Shown: one piece after another, positions 32,575-43,949 of the stretch
How the letters are laid out: the number at the start of each line of letters is the position of its first letter
Numbering within the stretch: the first letter of the stretch is position 1
Assembly: GCA_009760855.2 (NCBI GenBank)
Contig: WPIO01000097.1
Coordinates: 1,203,501 to 1,267,500 of the forward strand
From: Cristatella mucedo
Lineage: Eukaryota > Bryozoa > Phylactolaemata > Cristatellidae
Reading direction: 5' to 3'
Length of the DNA: 64,000 nt
The notes under the pieces: model-generated
Told to the model about the DNA's origin: nothing
The model's database searches: none
Seen by the model: the letters and a program-made list of their open reading frames with translations, nothing else
Made by a program: the position numbers and the translations under genes

Positions 32575-33560
32575 TTATAATAATATAATAATAATGCACT
32601 TGATAAAGGGCCCTCATAGAACTCAATCTCTCTAAGCGCTTTACATTTGCTGCAAAGGGAAATGCAATTGAATGGTCAGTAGTATTATGCTTGATAAACA
32701 AGTCAAATGAACAACATGGTTAGGGGTGACATGCACAAGGTCAGCATGCAAGTGTGGTTAGTGGCAGCATGCACAGTGTCAGCACGCATAGGCACATCAA
32801 GGACGAATCACAAGGACCCACTTAATGCTGTCCTAAATAGGTGTGTTTTTAAGTTCTCTATAAATGTAGTCAAGTCAGGGGATGTTGTGACGCAAGTCGG
32901 GAGGGAGTTCCAGGCTTTTGGAGCATACGAACTAAATGCACGGTCTCCAAAGGATTTGAGGTTTGTACGAGGTATTGGTAGACTGTTGGATTCCGAAAAG
33001 CGGGTGGTACGAAGCTTGGCCTGGTGGGAGAGTAGATCTGAGAGATAGGCTGGAGCCAAAGAATGAAGGGACCTAAAAGTTAGCGACAAAACCTTGAAGT
33101 CGATCCGTTGCTTGACTGGTAGCCACTGCAGGTCGGCGAGAAGTGGTGTGATGTGGCAACTGCGACGCTCACGACAGACAAGCCTAGCTGCGGAGTTTTG
33201 TCCCAGCTGCAATCGCTTGATCGCACATGCTGGTAGGCCAGTAAGCAGTGAGTTGCAGAAGTTGAGACGGGATGTCACGAATGCATGAACCAACTTAGAC
33301 GTGGTATCTTTATCTAAACAAGCCCGAATTATTGCAATGTTATGAAGCTGAAAATATGCAGATTTGACTGTGGAGCTGATGTGGTCGTCTAACGAGAGGT
33401 CGCTTTGGAACGCGACACCTAGATTTCGAGCTGATTCAGTAGGAGATATGCTGGCAGAGCCAATTTTAAGCGTCAGCCTTTCCAATTTCTGAATCACACT
33501 GGGTTTGCCCATAACTAATTTAATTTAGTTTAATCATAGTTCAGTTTTAGAAAATTTGCT
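32575..33560 (-). mobile_element. LINE family A copy with 234-codon open C-terminal frame
   Basis: A (TAATAA)n tail and hairpin at 32575-32650, then an uninterrupted minus-strand frame 32808-33512. It encodes the RT thumb and C-terminal domain: MGKPSVIQKLERLTLKIGSA, KLVHAFVTSRLNFCNSLL, LLADLQWLPVKQRIDFKVL and TFIENLKTHLFRTALSGSL. The palm and catalytic part are absent (5' truncated near 33560). Little decay suggests a recent insertion. Confidence 0.9.
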
Positions 33561-34903
33561 GCCATCCATGGCTTTTGTCGTGTTGATACATTTAACCAGT
33601 GAGGACAGGTCCACAGCTTTCGCTTCTGTCATTCGACTCTTATACCTCCATCTAAGCGATTTCTTGAAGTTTCACCAAGAATTTTCACTCTTGCAAGTTG
33701 ACTAATTCATATTACTTAGGTAAAGTTGATGTTGAGAGTCGGCCTTTTCACTGCTAAACGATTGAAAGTTGTAGAAGTCCTTTTACCAGTGATAAAGTGT
33801 GCCAGTGAACAAAGTGCTAGCAACTCAACTCAAGTGATGGCTAATGGGCAAGGCATTTGATCTTCATGGTAAATGAATCCGTAACAATATCTTCGATAAG
33901 ACAAAAATGTTTCGCCGTGCGACTGCCACCGTGTACCGATAGCAGGACGTAATGAACTTACATAACTACCACATGACCTATAGCTGGACGGTGGCATCCT
34001 CAATAGCAAAACATTGGTTTTGACTAAAGCGTAGTCGGCACTGAATGACAAGAGATCAAATAAGGCTTCACCTGTCGCCGTTCGCACGCACATCATTAAC
34101 ATATCGTTCTTTTTCGCTATGAATTCGGTAGCATTCACAAATCGCCGACAGGATATTTTGATTGGACATAGTCGGGTACATTACATTCGTATAGCTGGTT
34201 CGTTGATTTTCCCTCAAAGGAGAACGATCGCATAGAGCTACATACTACATCGCTTTGCACATCATTCCGGACCTAGCAGAGCCTTAGCAGAGACGGTGGA
34301 CACTGAAGATAAGGCAACATCTAACATGCAAGCGATACCCTCCGGTAGGGCTATGTAAGCGTGCACGCTCCTAATGGAAATGGCGCAGATGACATTTTGG
34401 CCTCAGCTGAAGGCAAATCTGCAGTCATGCGAGCGCTCCGGCGCTCCACTTGGCGATAGCGATGAACATTTCATGATGGACAGTGCTTGACCTCGCCAGG
34501 TCTGAGCAGTTGCAGGCTTCGCCTCGTGAACGCTTTGTCCTCAGAAAGAAACGAGTGAGCGCACAGGGCTGCAGAGCATGGCTCGGGGCACGGTATTGGA
34601 ATTGCCCGGACAATATTGTCCAGCCTCCTTCAAATAAGGGTAACCGTGCTCGTCTGAGATACGCCCACGGCTGCGTTTTTAGCTAGAAAATAGGATAAGT
34701 TGCTATTCCAAATCTTCCAGCGCTAAGTGACGACATTTTCGTGGTGAGAGGTGGTTTGCGTCACATAGTGTTGTTCCTTTAGTTAGTATTTTCAGTTTCG
34801 TGCAAGGCAGTTGCTTGAAAACGTGACATGCAGTTGCATTTACATTCCACCTACTTTATATGGACACATGTATACTAACGCGACCTGCTACTAACATGTC
34901 CAG
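33561..34903. other. No gene recognised
   Basis: Several short open frames, none with recognisable motifs or paired splice signals. Confidence 0.4.
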
Positions 34904-35234
34904 GTTCATATGCCCCCGATACTCGACAAATCCATTCATCTACTAAGTGCTGACTTGCACGAAGCGCAAGCTATTAGCAAGCGGAAGAACTTCTTAATTC
35001 ACTGGCCTGAACACGTCATCGGTCGGCAGGCATACGATGCTGGCTGCATTCTTTTTGTCTCGCTTCATTTCTCACTCCACACGATGAGCCGAAGCGATTT
35101 GAGCCCCGCGAGTTCGCGAGCTCTTCCCTTCAGCGTGTTCTTTTTATTAGAATGTGGTAATGCCTCGGACAAAAAACTCATTTCAGAATTCATTAACTGT
35201 TCTTTTCCGGCAAAAGAAGAAAGGCTTGACTCAA
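34904..35234 (+). CDS. Weak candidate exon
   Basis: A branch-like TACTAAC and ATGTCCAG end at 34903. A frame opens at 34904 (MPPILDKSIHLLSADLHEA from 34910) and stays open past a donor ACTCAA|GTAAGA with GT at 35235. The predicted 108 residues include a hydrophobic stretch (CILFVSLHFSLH) but no known domain. The exon would end in phase 1. Splice signals and an open frame are the only evidence. Confidence 0.25.
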
Positions 35235-35869
35235 GTAAGACCTCGAAATCCTAAATCGTCAAAAGGAAGACTGCACTTGAGTATCCGTGACCTGCGGTAT
35301 GTGTACGGATGTGATATGCGACAGTATCCTTAGCAATCTAATAAACAATGAGACACGTAGAAAAAACGTTGTGAGAGGCGCTTTTACCAACCGACGAGCT
35401 TTTTTTCCTTTGGTTCGACATTAGCGAGGCAGATATTTTAAAAAAAAACTTTGCTCTGCTAATTTGGGATGCTGAATTGTGACTGTAATCATGTGCTAGG
35501 AATTTGTGCATCTTCTTTCATAGATGCTAAAAATTTGAAAGCTTCGTGAGGAACACTGCTTCTACAGCTAGCCATCAAGTTCCATTCCTGTGTAAGATTA
35601 CAGACGATCTACCACGGTGGCCTGCTAGAAATCTTACTAATCCTTGTTTCTATCTAGGCTTAGCCATTGCAATGAAGTTTTGGCTGGCTATCGAAGAGAG
35701 CCCTTAAGCCTCTTTGACTGGTGATTAATGTGGCTGCAAAGCTGATAAAAACAGTTCCAGAAGTTCAGCCACGTATCTATTTTGCTCAAAGATCTGGCAT
35801 GGCTTCCGGTCGATTAATGGATATAAAGAAAAAATGTACTCTGACCACAAGGCCCACAATGGCTTGATT

Positions 35870-36045
35870 CTGGCCTGGTGAGCCGTGAGGGCACACTAGG
35901 TAAGCTAAAAACATTCTCGGTCCCGAAGTCTTGGGTTCGAATCCGGCTGTGGGTGATTCTTTATTGCCACTGCAAGTGATGTTGATAGATGAAGAGGTTC
36001 TTCTGTCGCTATACAAAAAAGGCTGTTAAATCAGCTAGTATTGTA
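35870..36045 (+). mobile_element. SINE S2 with readable tRNA-like head
   Basis: The head includes GTGAGCCGTGAGGGCACACTA (A-box position) and TTGGGTTCGAATCCGGC (B-box). The body follows: GATTCTTTATTGCCACTGCA, AAGAGGTTCTTCTGTCGC and TATACAAAAAAGGCTGTTAA. This is the clearest plus-strand S2 and defines the family. Confidence 0.75.
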
Positions 36046-36054
36046 AATTGTATT

Positions 36055-36500
36055 GATTCCTTCGTACCTAGAAAAACTGCTGTACGAATTGCAGCCTCCT
36101 CGTACGCCCAGGTCCGGTAAGGAAAGTAAACGTTAGCCGCTTCCATCCTACCCTTAAAGACCGTTAGTGACAAAAGCTTTTGCTCTGCAAGTCCCAGACT
36201 GTGGAACTCACTTCCACAATTTTTGAGCAACAACATCTAGTTTCCTATTGCCGACAGAGGCACATCTTTTCCAGCCTTACTTTGCTGCTAATTCCATGCT
36301 ACTCACTTCTTTGACTATCCTGATGACTCGGCTATGCTTCTCACTTTCTCTTTTTTGGACGAGATGAATCTGTTGGCCGCCATAAGTGAATCGTAAGTAG
36401 CTTAAGCTATGAGTGCGCTATAGAAAACTCTTCTGCATAACATCCAGTTAGTCCTTGTGGCTTTGTGGAGTACAGACGACGATACAAATAAAACAGTCAG
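36055..36500 (+). mobile_element. LINE family B, 3' part with tail
   Basis: Broken plus-strand frames resemble the family B end: PSYLEKLLYELQPPRTPRSG, then the LKTVSDKSFCSASPRLWN-like region (36150-36240). The B tail follows at 36400-36490: GCTATGAGTGCGCTATAGAA, CCTTGTGGCTTTGTGGAG. More decayed than the copy at 6205-6700. Confidence 0.7.
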
Positions 36501-38100
36501 AATCCGGCATACCAGTCGGTAGATCAGGTGCTTGCCGACCGCTGCTCGTCCAGACTGCACCAGCAGAATGGAGAGTTGAGGCAGTGTTCTGACGTTCTTC
36601 AGTGTGTCGTCAATCCTATGTCTATGCGCATGTTACGCAGCTGCTACTTCAATAGCATTAGCTCCACCTCAGGAAAGTTGATAGTGTAACCTGCACCGTC
36701 GAACGAAGCTCGCACTCATGTCTGGCACTTCGATCCTGCGATTTCGACTACAGTCTTTGACCTTGACCAGCAGGTCACAATAGCCAGTTCCGCCATCTCT
36801 TTCAGTACCTGGTCGGTGGCCTCGACCAAGTGCACTGTATTTAGTATGTCTTGGTTTTCTTTTCGAATGCCTGCGATAGCAGAACCGATGGGCAGAATTT
36901 CTTTCCTCGGGCGCGAGATGAAGGCTACTTGGAGCGAAAGCGTGCTGTCGAGAACCCTTGAGCAGCATAAGCGAGCTGCTCAGCCATGCAAACGTATGCG
37001 CCCTAATGCTCTGCCCGACCTTGACCGCCTCGATAAACTAATGAATCAACCGGAGCAGTGCACGTCAGAACGACGACCGGCACCTTTGGCCAGGGTGAGC
37101 GAGCGTTGTCTAATCATTCAAACCACAAACTACCTCGAACGGTAGTTCATTGATTAAGTCCTGGACGGTCTCTTTCTGCTAGCTAAGTAGTTGGTCATTT
37201 CACTTGCACAAGCTAGTCGCCATATGGAGGATGTCATTGATCAAAGTGGAGGCTGGGCGATTTCGGGAACGCCATTCTGGCACGAATCAACCAGTGAGAG
37301 CTGAGCCCATGACAAACGGAGCGTCCGGATTAGGTCAGTTCGCTAATTTTCTTGATTAGTGCCTGCAGACCGTTTATCTAATCGTCCCATGTTGGACGTA
37401 TCGTCGTAACTCTGCGCACCGGCAATTAACTCTCGCACGATTGCGATTCAACATCTGCTCGACGATTATCAGGTGCACAGAGTTTAAGCGCACGCATCCA
37501 TCGCATGCCTCAGGTCGAAAAGTCGTTCTCGAACTATGCCAGCTTTGCTCTCTATAAAGAGGTTGGCGAGGGCTAAGTGCTCTTCGCTGTGCGTAAAAAT
37601 TGTCATCTGAATCGACGAAGTAGTAGGCGTCACCCTGTTCATCACTAAGGCGTTAGCAAGTGAGTTGGATGTTAGACGCGATCATATTTCTTGTGTACGT
37701 AAGGGCTATTCATCGCTGCGTTTTGTGGAGCCTACTCAAGCGAAACGGTTGCCAGCTCGCACGTCCCGTTTGCCTATGAACTCGAGGAAGTTGCCACGGT
37801 CGAGAGCCTCTCCAGACTCATCATAACCCAGACAAGCCAACAATCTCTTTGGCCGTCCAATTCATGAAACAGAACAGTCCTTTCCCGCGACGATGTACGC
37901 CTTTCTGTTCACAAATCCCAGGCTTTCTGTACCGCCTTATTTCATAGAAAGCCATCGTTGCCATAGTGTGAGAGAAGTGTGCAGTCCTTGCCGTTGACCC
38001 TCTTCTGATTATTAAACTCCTGGTTGATGAACTTCTCCACGCCGAAAGTGTCACGGTCAGCGCGGAGAAGATGAGGTATTAGATACTGAGTGCTCGAGGT
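36501..38100. other. Unassigned, possibly very old minus-strand retroelement
   Basis: No clean coding. On the minus strand near 37570-37620 a short stretch reads SSIQMTIFTHSEEHLALAN, reminiscent of the segment after the catalytic YxDD in Ty3/gypsy RTs. Stops and frameshifts surround it. A plus-strand open stretch (36816-37145) contains a donor-like CCAGG|GTGAGC near 37096 but no domain. I cannot decide between these. Confidence 0.25.
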
Positions 38101-38109
38101 CCATCATTT

Positions 38110-38540
38110 CGGTGCCGCTTGCGAACCCTTTGAGGATGAAGCGAGCCTGCGAGGAGGTCGTGATGATGAATGGAGCCACTGCTGCCTGCCAGTCTACGTG
38201 CGTTGTGGTGGTAGGACGAACTATAAAGCTTGACTGCCTTGTGTCAGATATCGTTCCTGGTTTCGGGTTACTAGTCGGTATGGATGCCATTGAACTTCCA
38301 GGCGGCGTGGTTAATGGTCCCTCTGCTGTCCAAGTTGAGTTCATGGGCCAAAGTGGAACCTCAGAGCCAGTACAGTGCCGTTCCGATGCAGCAGTGGTAG
38401 CGTCTGCTGGTGCCAAACCGGCTGTAGCATCATCGACCGCTGACATACTGATTGAGGACAAGGACTTCAAGGCAGTACTCCATCAGGTCGCTGGTCATTC
38501 AAGTGGGAGTGGACAAATCGTTGTGTCGTATCCCAATTGA
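38110..38540 (+). pseudogene. Ty3/gypsy-like pol: protease C-terminal part
   Basis: Plus-strand frame beginning at the ATG at 38112. After VVVVGRTIKLDCLV it carries VPGFGLLVGMDAIELPGG, matching the family pattern in which the retropepsin C-terminal strand reads LLGMD. The active-site Asp-Thr/Ser-Gly of the N-terminal half is not found upstream, so the domain is truncated or broken. The frame ends at 38540, immediately before the RT fragment in another frame. Confidence 0.6.
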
Positions 38541-39084
38541 CGAACCATATCGCTTCGTACCATGTGGAAGAGAAAATTCGTGGCGATTACGAAAAAGAAG
38601 TGGAGTGGATCAAGGAAGGCTGGTTGCAGCGGTTCGCTGATCATTGCGGTGGCCTGATCACTCTAATGACCATCGTACAGGCAAGCAAGGGCAAGGTGAA
38701 GTCCGTAATGGACTACCGAGAAGTAAATAAGTTTATCTCAAGTCACACGGCTGGCGGCGATGTGTGTATCTCAGAGCGTGGCGACGGCTGGGCGAGATCG
38801 TGAGTATAATTGACCTTCGAAAAGCATACTTGCAGGTGCATGCTTATCCAGCTATCTGGAATAATCAGGTCGTGGAGTACAAGGGCCGTCGGTACTGCCT
38901 CACACGATTAGGTTTTGGACTTAATGTCGCCCCGAAAATAATTACCTCGATCCAGATAAAGGTCCTGTCCGTGAACGAGCGAGTTCGCGCTGGTACTGAT
39001 TCGTTTGTTAATGATATTGTCATCAACAACAGCATCGTCTCAAATGCTGAGGTAATCGACTTGCTACGAACATTCGGTTTGTAG
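38537..39084 (+). pseudogene. Ty3/gypsy-like pol: reverse transcriptase N-half, inactive
   Basis: Two overlapping frames together give the RT: VEEKIRGDYEKEVEWIKEGW, then MDYREVNKFISS (the DYRxLN motif), then (shifted at about 38760-38800) IDLRKAYLQVHAYPAIW and YCLTRLGFGLNVAPKI (38890-38940). The catalytic YxDD position reads DSFVNDIVI (FVND), so one catalytic aspartate is Asn. A frameshift between the two parts and a stop at 39084 confirm a pseudogene. The continuation of RT and the connection to RNase H are missing or displaced by later insertions. Confidence 0.75.
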
Positions 39085-39837
39085 GCTAAGCCACCGGAAA
39101 GCCTCGTTGGCGGTATTATTCTTGGCCTTCGATTAATTTATTAATCGAAAAATTAAATTAAAAGAGATTGATTGAGTCCTGAATAACCAATACAGGCTTT
39201 TTCTGACAGAGATGATTCACTTTTGCCATGATGATATGAAATCCGCCCTGAAGATATATAGGTCTTCAGTTTTAGCACAACTGAAAGCGACTGTAAGCTA
39301 CCTAGGCGTGCATGAACGTGATGTGATGGAGGGTTGGGAAGAAAATGATGCTACCACATATTTGTCTACCCAATCCAACACTTGAGAGCGTCGATAAAAA
39401 GTTTTTCACAGCTTGTCATTGCAGATATGGAAGCACAAGACATCACAGCCATTTAAAAAATACTAGATAGAAAATCACCATACAATGACTGGAAGAATTA
39501 AGACCGATTGGTGCACATGCCGATGCCGAGAGAACATGATTGGCAATAACTTGGAGTAACGTCCATCACGGAAGCTCGCAACTTTTAGGTATCCTGCTTC
39601 AACTTTCGCTGGATTAGCAAGAACACTTCCAGTGCAGAAACTGACGACGATTTAAGTGACAGCAGCCTAAAATCCTTACCAGACAGCAGTGGATGACGGC
39701 CATGTAGAAGCAACAGACGGCTACATCCACTGGTTGGCCAGTAGCCTGCCGTGGCAATCAAAAGAACCAGAAATGACCGTATAGGTGGCGTCACTTTACT
39801 ATCCCGAAATGTGTGTCAAATTAAAAAGTTGCCACTC

Positions 39838-39945
39838 AGTTTCAGGTCCCTTCATTCTCTTGCTCCAGCCCACCTTGCAGAACTACCTCCCTAATCAGGC
39901 TGGGCATCGTACCATCCACTCTTCTGACTCAAGTTTTTAGTGGTT
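39838..39945 (+). mobile_element. LINE A C-terminal scrap
   Basis: TTTCAGGTCCCTTCATTCTC, TTGCTCCAGCCCACCTTGCAGA and CATCGTACCATCC match the SLHSLAPAYLSDLL coding part of LINE A. It lies inside the broken LTR element, between its RT and a minus-strand SINE. Confidence 0.65.
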
Positions 39946-39956
39946 CTTCGAAAAAA

Positions 39957-40095
39957 AAAATCATTCATTTAGCACCCTAATAGAACTTAATTTCTATTCA
40001 GGCGCTTCACATATGCAACGGGGCTCGAGCCCACGACATCGGCCGGACCGTGGTCGGGGCGAACACAACCACTGGGCCAAACCAGCGCGGCACCA
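39957..40095 (-). mobile_element. SINE S1, minus strand
   Basis: Tail first: TTTAGCACCCTAATAGAACT, ATTTCTATTCAGGCGCTTCAC, then the B-box GGGGCTCGAGCCCAC and the head complement CACTGGGCCAAACCAGC. A complete S1 nested in the LTR element. Confidence 0.8.
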
Positions 40096-40239
40096 GCCCC
40101 AAATCAATTGTATGCTGGTCCTTTATTTAATAATAATAATAATGATAATAATAAAAAACACTTTCTTTTAATTAATTCGGGAATTTCCCAATCGCAGGCT
40201 GGCTTCGCCCGGCCTGCAGATACTTAAAGAGAGCCGCTG

Positions 40240-42044
40240 GCGATAATAATAATAATAATAATAATTCACTTGATAAAGCGCCCTCAGAGAACTTAATCTC
40301 TCTCTAGGCGCTTTACATTTGCTGTAAAGTGAAATGCAATGGAATGGTAAGTAAAATCATGCTTTAAAAACAAACGAAATGAATAATATGGTTAGGGGTG
40401 ACATACACAGGGTCAGCATGCAAATGTGGTTAGTGGCAGCATGCACAGTGTCAGCACACATAAGCACATCAAGGACAAGTCACAGGGACCCACTTAATGC
40501 TGTCCTAAATAGGTGTGTTTTTAGGTTCCTTTTAAATGTGGTCAGGTCAGGGGATGTTCTGACGCAGGTCGGGAGGGAGTTCCAGGCTTTGGGAGCAAAT
40601 GAACTAAATGCACGGTCTCCAAAGGATTTAAGGTCTGTATGAGGTATTTCTAGATTGTAGGATTCCGAAAAGCGGGTGGTACGATGCTTGGCCTGATGGG
40701 GTAGTATATCTGACAGATAGGCTGGAGCCATAGAATGAAGGGACCTAAAAGTGAGCGACAAAACCTTGAAGTCAATCCGTTGCTTGACTGGTAGCCAGTG
40801 CAGGTCGGCGAGAAGTGGAGTAATGTGGCAACTGCGACGCTCACGACAGACAAGCCTAACTGGGGAGTTTTGCACCAGCTGCAATCGCCTGATCGCACAT
40901 GCTGGTAGGCCAGTAAGCAGTGAGTTGCAGAAGTCGAGACGGGATGTCACGAATGCATGGACCAACTTGGACGTGGTATCTTTATCTAAACAAGCCCGAA
41001 TTTTAGCAATGTTATGAAGCTGAAAATAGGCAGATTTGACTGTGGAGCTGATATGGTCGTCTAACGAGAGGTCGCTTTGGAATATGACACCTAGATTTCG
41101 AGCTGATTCAACTGGAGATATGCTGGCAGAGCCAATTTTGAGAGTCAGCCTTTCCAATCTCTGGATCACACTGGGTTTGCCCATAACTAGTAAGTTAGTT
41201 TTATCATCGTTTAATTTTAGAAAATTTGCTGCCATCCACGTGCGGATGTCATCAATGCATGCAGCTAGTGAGTTTAGAGAATTTGAGGTGCTCGAAGGCT
41301 GGGAGGGATCAAAGCAAAGGTACAACTGAGTGTCATCCGCATAGAAGTGAAAGCCTTGATTGTGCTTGGCAATCACATCAGCAAGAGGCAGAGTATAAAC
41401 CGTGAAAAGAACCGGACCTAGCACGGAGCCCTGAGGTACTCCATATTTCAGAGGTACTTCAGATGATCTTTGTCCATTCACGTCATTAGTCTGGAGTCTC
41501 CCACTGAGATAGGATCTGAACCACTGAAGAGCAGTGCCAGTGATGCCCAGGCGAGATGAGAGGCGCTCTAGAAGAACTTTGTGATCGATAGTATCAAAAT
41601 TTGCCGAAAGATCAAGCAAAACAAGCAGAGACACTCTACCCATGTCTGCATTCCTAAGTAGGTCGTTGTATACCCGAAGCAATGCTGACTCTGTGGAGTG
41701 ATTAGCTCTAAAGCCAGACTGAAACTTACTAGCAAGGTGTGAGGTTTCAATATACGAGTTTAGCTGGTCAGCCACGACCCGTTCGAGTGTCTTTGATAGG
41801 AATGGTAGAAGGGAAACTGGGCGGTAATTGCTCAAGTTCTCTTGGTCAAGTGTAGCTTTCTTGAGAAGTGGCCTGACTACAGCTTTTTTGAAAGGTGCTG
41901 GGACATGACCTGAGGCTAATGACATATTAATTATGTTAGTTATGCATGGCAGCAGCAGATCAATGCAACGTAGGAGCAGGACAGTGGGAATAGGGTCCAG
42001 AGGACTTGTTGTCTTCTTTGATTGCGATACGAACTTTAGGATGT
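40240..42044 (-). mobile_element. LINE family A, youngest copy, RT frame uninterrupted
   Basis: A (TAA)n tail and hairpin at 40243-40330, 3' UTR, then a 481-codon open frame on the minus strand (40480-41925), and linker coding to 42044, where homology to other copies stops abruptly. RT motifs in order: PFKKAVVRPLLKKA, NYRPVSLLPFLSKTLERVV, FQSGFRANHSTESALL, LLVLLDLSANFDTIDHKVL, GVPQGSVLGPVLF, and the catalytic FHFYADDTQLYL, then the thumb and C-terminal domain ending RTALSGSL. The palm motif reads SANFDT where the copy at 55.5 kb has SAAFDT. It is 5' truncated (no endonuclease), so it cannot move on its own. It splits the host LTR element between RT and RNase H. Confidence 0.93.
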
Positions 42045-42045
42045 C

Positions 42046-42378
42046 GGTTGGGACTCAGTCGTTAGTGAAAATGTCATAGCCGGGGCGAGTGAATTGATGC
42101 AGCGATTGCACGCCGACGATCCAGTTTCAGGCAGTTGGAATATACCGAATTTGGATAGTGGCATCCTCTGGTGTGATGCCAGCAGCCTAGCCATCGGCAC
42201 ATGCCTGGATATAGGAGGAAGAGTCGTAGAGAATGCCTCCTGGCTTCGAAAAGATGACGACGTAGCCCACATTAATCTCGCTGAGCTGGAGGCCGTCATC
42301 GAGGGCCTCAATCTGGCAATAGCTTGGTTATTGTGGCAGGTCGAGATTCGGACAGATTCAGAAACTGTCCATAGATAG
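42046..42378 (+). pseudogene. Ty3/gypsy-like pol: RNase H
   Basis: The plus-strand frame resumes right after the LINE insertion. It encodes GILWCDASSLAIGTCLDIGG, ASWLRKDDDVAHINLAELE and VEIRTDSETVHR. The three expected acidic residues are visible: D in WCDASS, E in LAELEAV and D in RTDSE. A stop follows VHR at 42378 and further degraded sequence runs to about 42800. It belongs to the same ancient element as the RT at 38.5-39.1 kb. Confidence 0.7.
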
Positions 42379-42802
42379 CTACAATGACTGCTGGTTGGAG
42401 ATAAGCCTGCAAGAGCCCACGGCATGAGAGAGGCGCTCATTACACGCAGGCTAGCATTGATCGCCGACACGGTGTCCGAGTGTGGACTGGAGGCTTCGGT
42501 AGTTGTAGTCTGACATTGTCTAAGCGGCAGGTACGCGACTCCACGCAGGATACAGAAGCGGGCTCAAATACTTTTATCCGTACGGACGCAGCAGCGGGCT
42601 ACGGTACGCCACTGCCCCGCCCCCCGGCCTCCTCGACGTTCCTCCCCTTCGCCTTTGCCGCCTGTTACTTATATACCACTGTCATAAATCACAACAGGCC
42701 ATAAGCAAACGATGGTGTTATAATCTCAAAATAGCCACAGTAGTCCTGTAGCGATCGTCCAACAATAAAGCCGACCAGCTGACCCCCATTGATCAGAGAT
42801 CG

Positions 42803-43513
42803 ATGAGGGCGAATGTAAGCTGTCTCGCTGTTCCAGAACAGACGTCTTCACCGGCGGTCGGCGTCGACTTCCACAGCCTTCACCACTTCGGGGTAGACAT
42901 GACACTGTACCTTGCCAGAATGTGCCACCCGGAAGCTGTTATCTGGCGAAAGAAAATCGAAGCCGTCGTGATGGCTTGCCCTCGTTGCAAGTCGATCGAT
43001 CCTACACCAGTCGCATGGAGTCCAGGCGTGCTGAATGTAAGCGAGAACTGGTGGCGCTTGGCCTGCGACATAACGCATTTCAAGGGCCAAAAACTTCTGA
43101 CCGTAGTAGATTGTGGGCCGAGCCGCTTCGCTATTGGGAGGCGAATACCTGACGAGGGAGAAAACTCCTTGGTGCGAAATCTTGGCAAAAGTTGTAGGGA
43201 GCGAGGCCCTCCACTGCAGTTGCTCGTTGATAACGACGCGAGTTTTCATTCAACAGCTCTTCGCGGTCTTTGCGACCGTTGGGGCGCGGAGCCCAACTAC
43301 CGTTGCGCCTATAAACCCTCCGGCAAAGACATGGCTGAGCGAAATCATAGGACCATCTTGGGAATGGCTGCTAGCACGAGCGAGAACGTCCTCATGATAG
43401 TGCATTCGTACGACATCTCGCCAACAACAGGGTTGGACGAGAAATCGGTGCCCAGCAGAGGGTTGCACTCCTATGAGTGGAAAAGCCCCCTCTTCAGGGC
43501 ACAGACAAATTGA
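42803..43513 (+). pseudogene. Ty3/gypsy-like pol: integrase
   Basis: 236 open codons on the plus strand. The zinc-binding part is HHFGVD ... CHPEAVIW ... MACPRCKSID. The catalytic core is WWRLACDITHFKG, then LLVDNDASFHSTALRGL, then KDMAERNHRTIL, giving the D, D and E residues expected of a retroviral-type integrase. A degraded C-terminal half and a stop (TN*) follow at 43513. The GPY/F-like module follows in the same frame. The frame has survived well for a dead element. Confidence 0.75.
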
Positions 43514-43522
43514 GGCCTGAGG

Positions 43523-43786
43523 ATGGCTCGATACGCAGTCGGCCAGCGAGTTTTTGTGAAGCCCCCTGGCGCTCGTTGCATGACCGAGTGGCCCAAGGGC
43601 ACGGTAACCAGCGAGGGCCAGGGCGTTTTAATCGAGATCGGCGGTGTGCGTCACCACGTGTCTGACCTGCGTCTCGTACCAGGGCAGGAAGAGGCGCCCC
43701 CTGCACATGAAGGAGGCAGAACTGAACCAGGACCGTGGCCCAGGCGCGCTGCGACACTTCCTTGCCGTTACGATGACATATTGTGA
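43523..43786 (+). pseudogene. Integrase C-terminal module
   Basis: Same frame as the integrase core but after a stop. It encodes ARYAVGQRVFVKPPGARC, then TEWPKGTVTS and GVRHHVSDLRLVPGQEE, the pattern of a small beta-barrel C-terminal module (GPY/F-like) of Ty3/gypsy integrases. A purine tract AGGAGAAGGGTG near 43969 may be the polypurine tract, but no 3' LTR could be matched in this window. Confidence 0.6.
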
Positions 43787-43949
43787 CCGCATAGCTTGCC
43801 AATGCGGCATGTCTCAAGTTTCTTTTGTGTGTAGGATGCTGATCCTTGAGATCAATGGGGTCTGGTTTGTGTTTCTCTGTGTGCATGATCCGAATATAGA
43901 CACTGGGCTCCCCGGCACACTGCCGGTGCAGGCAGACTGGTAGTGCTTT

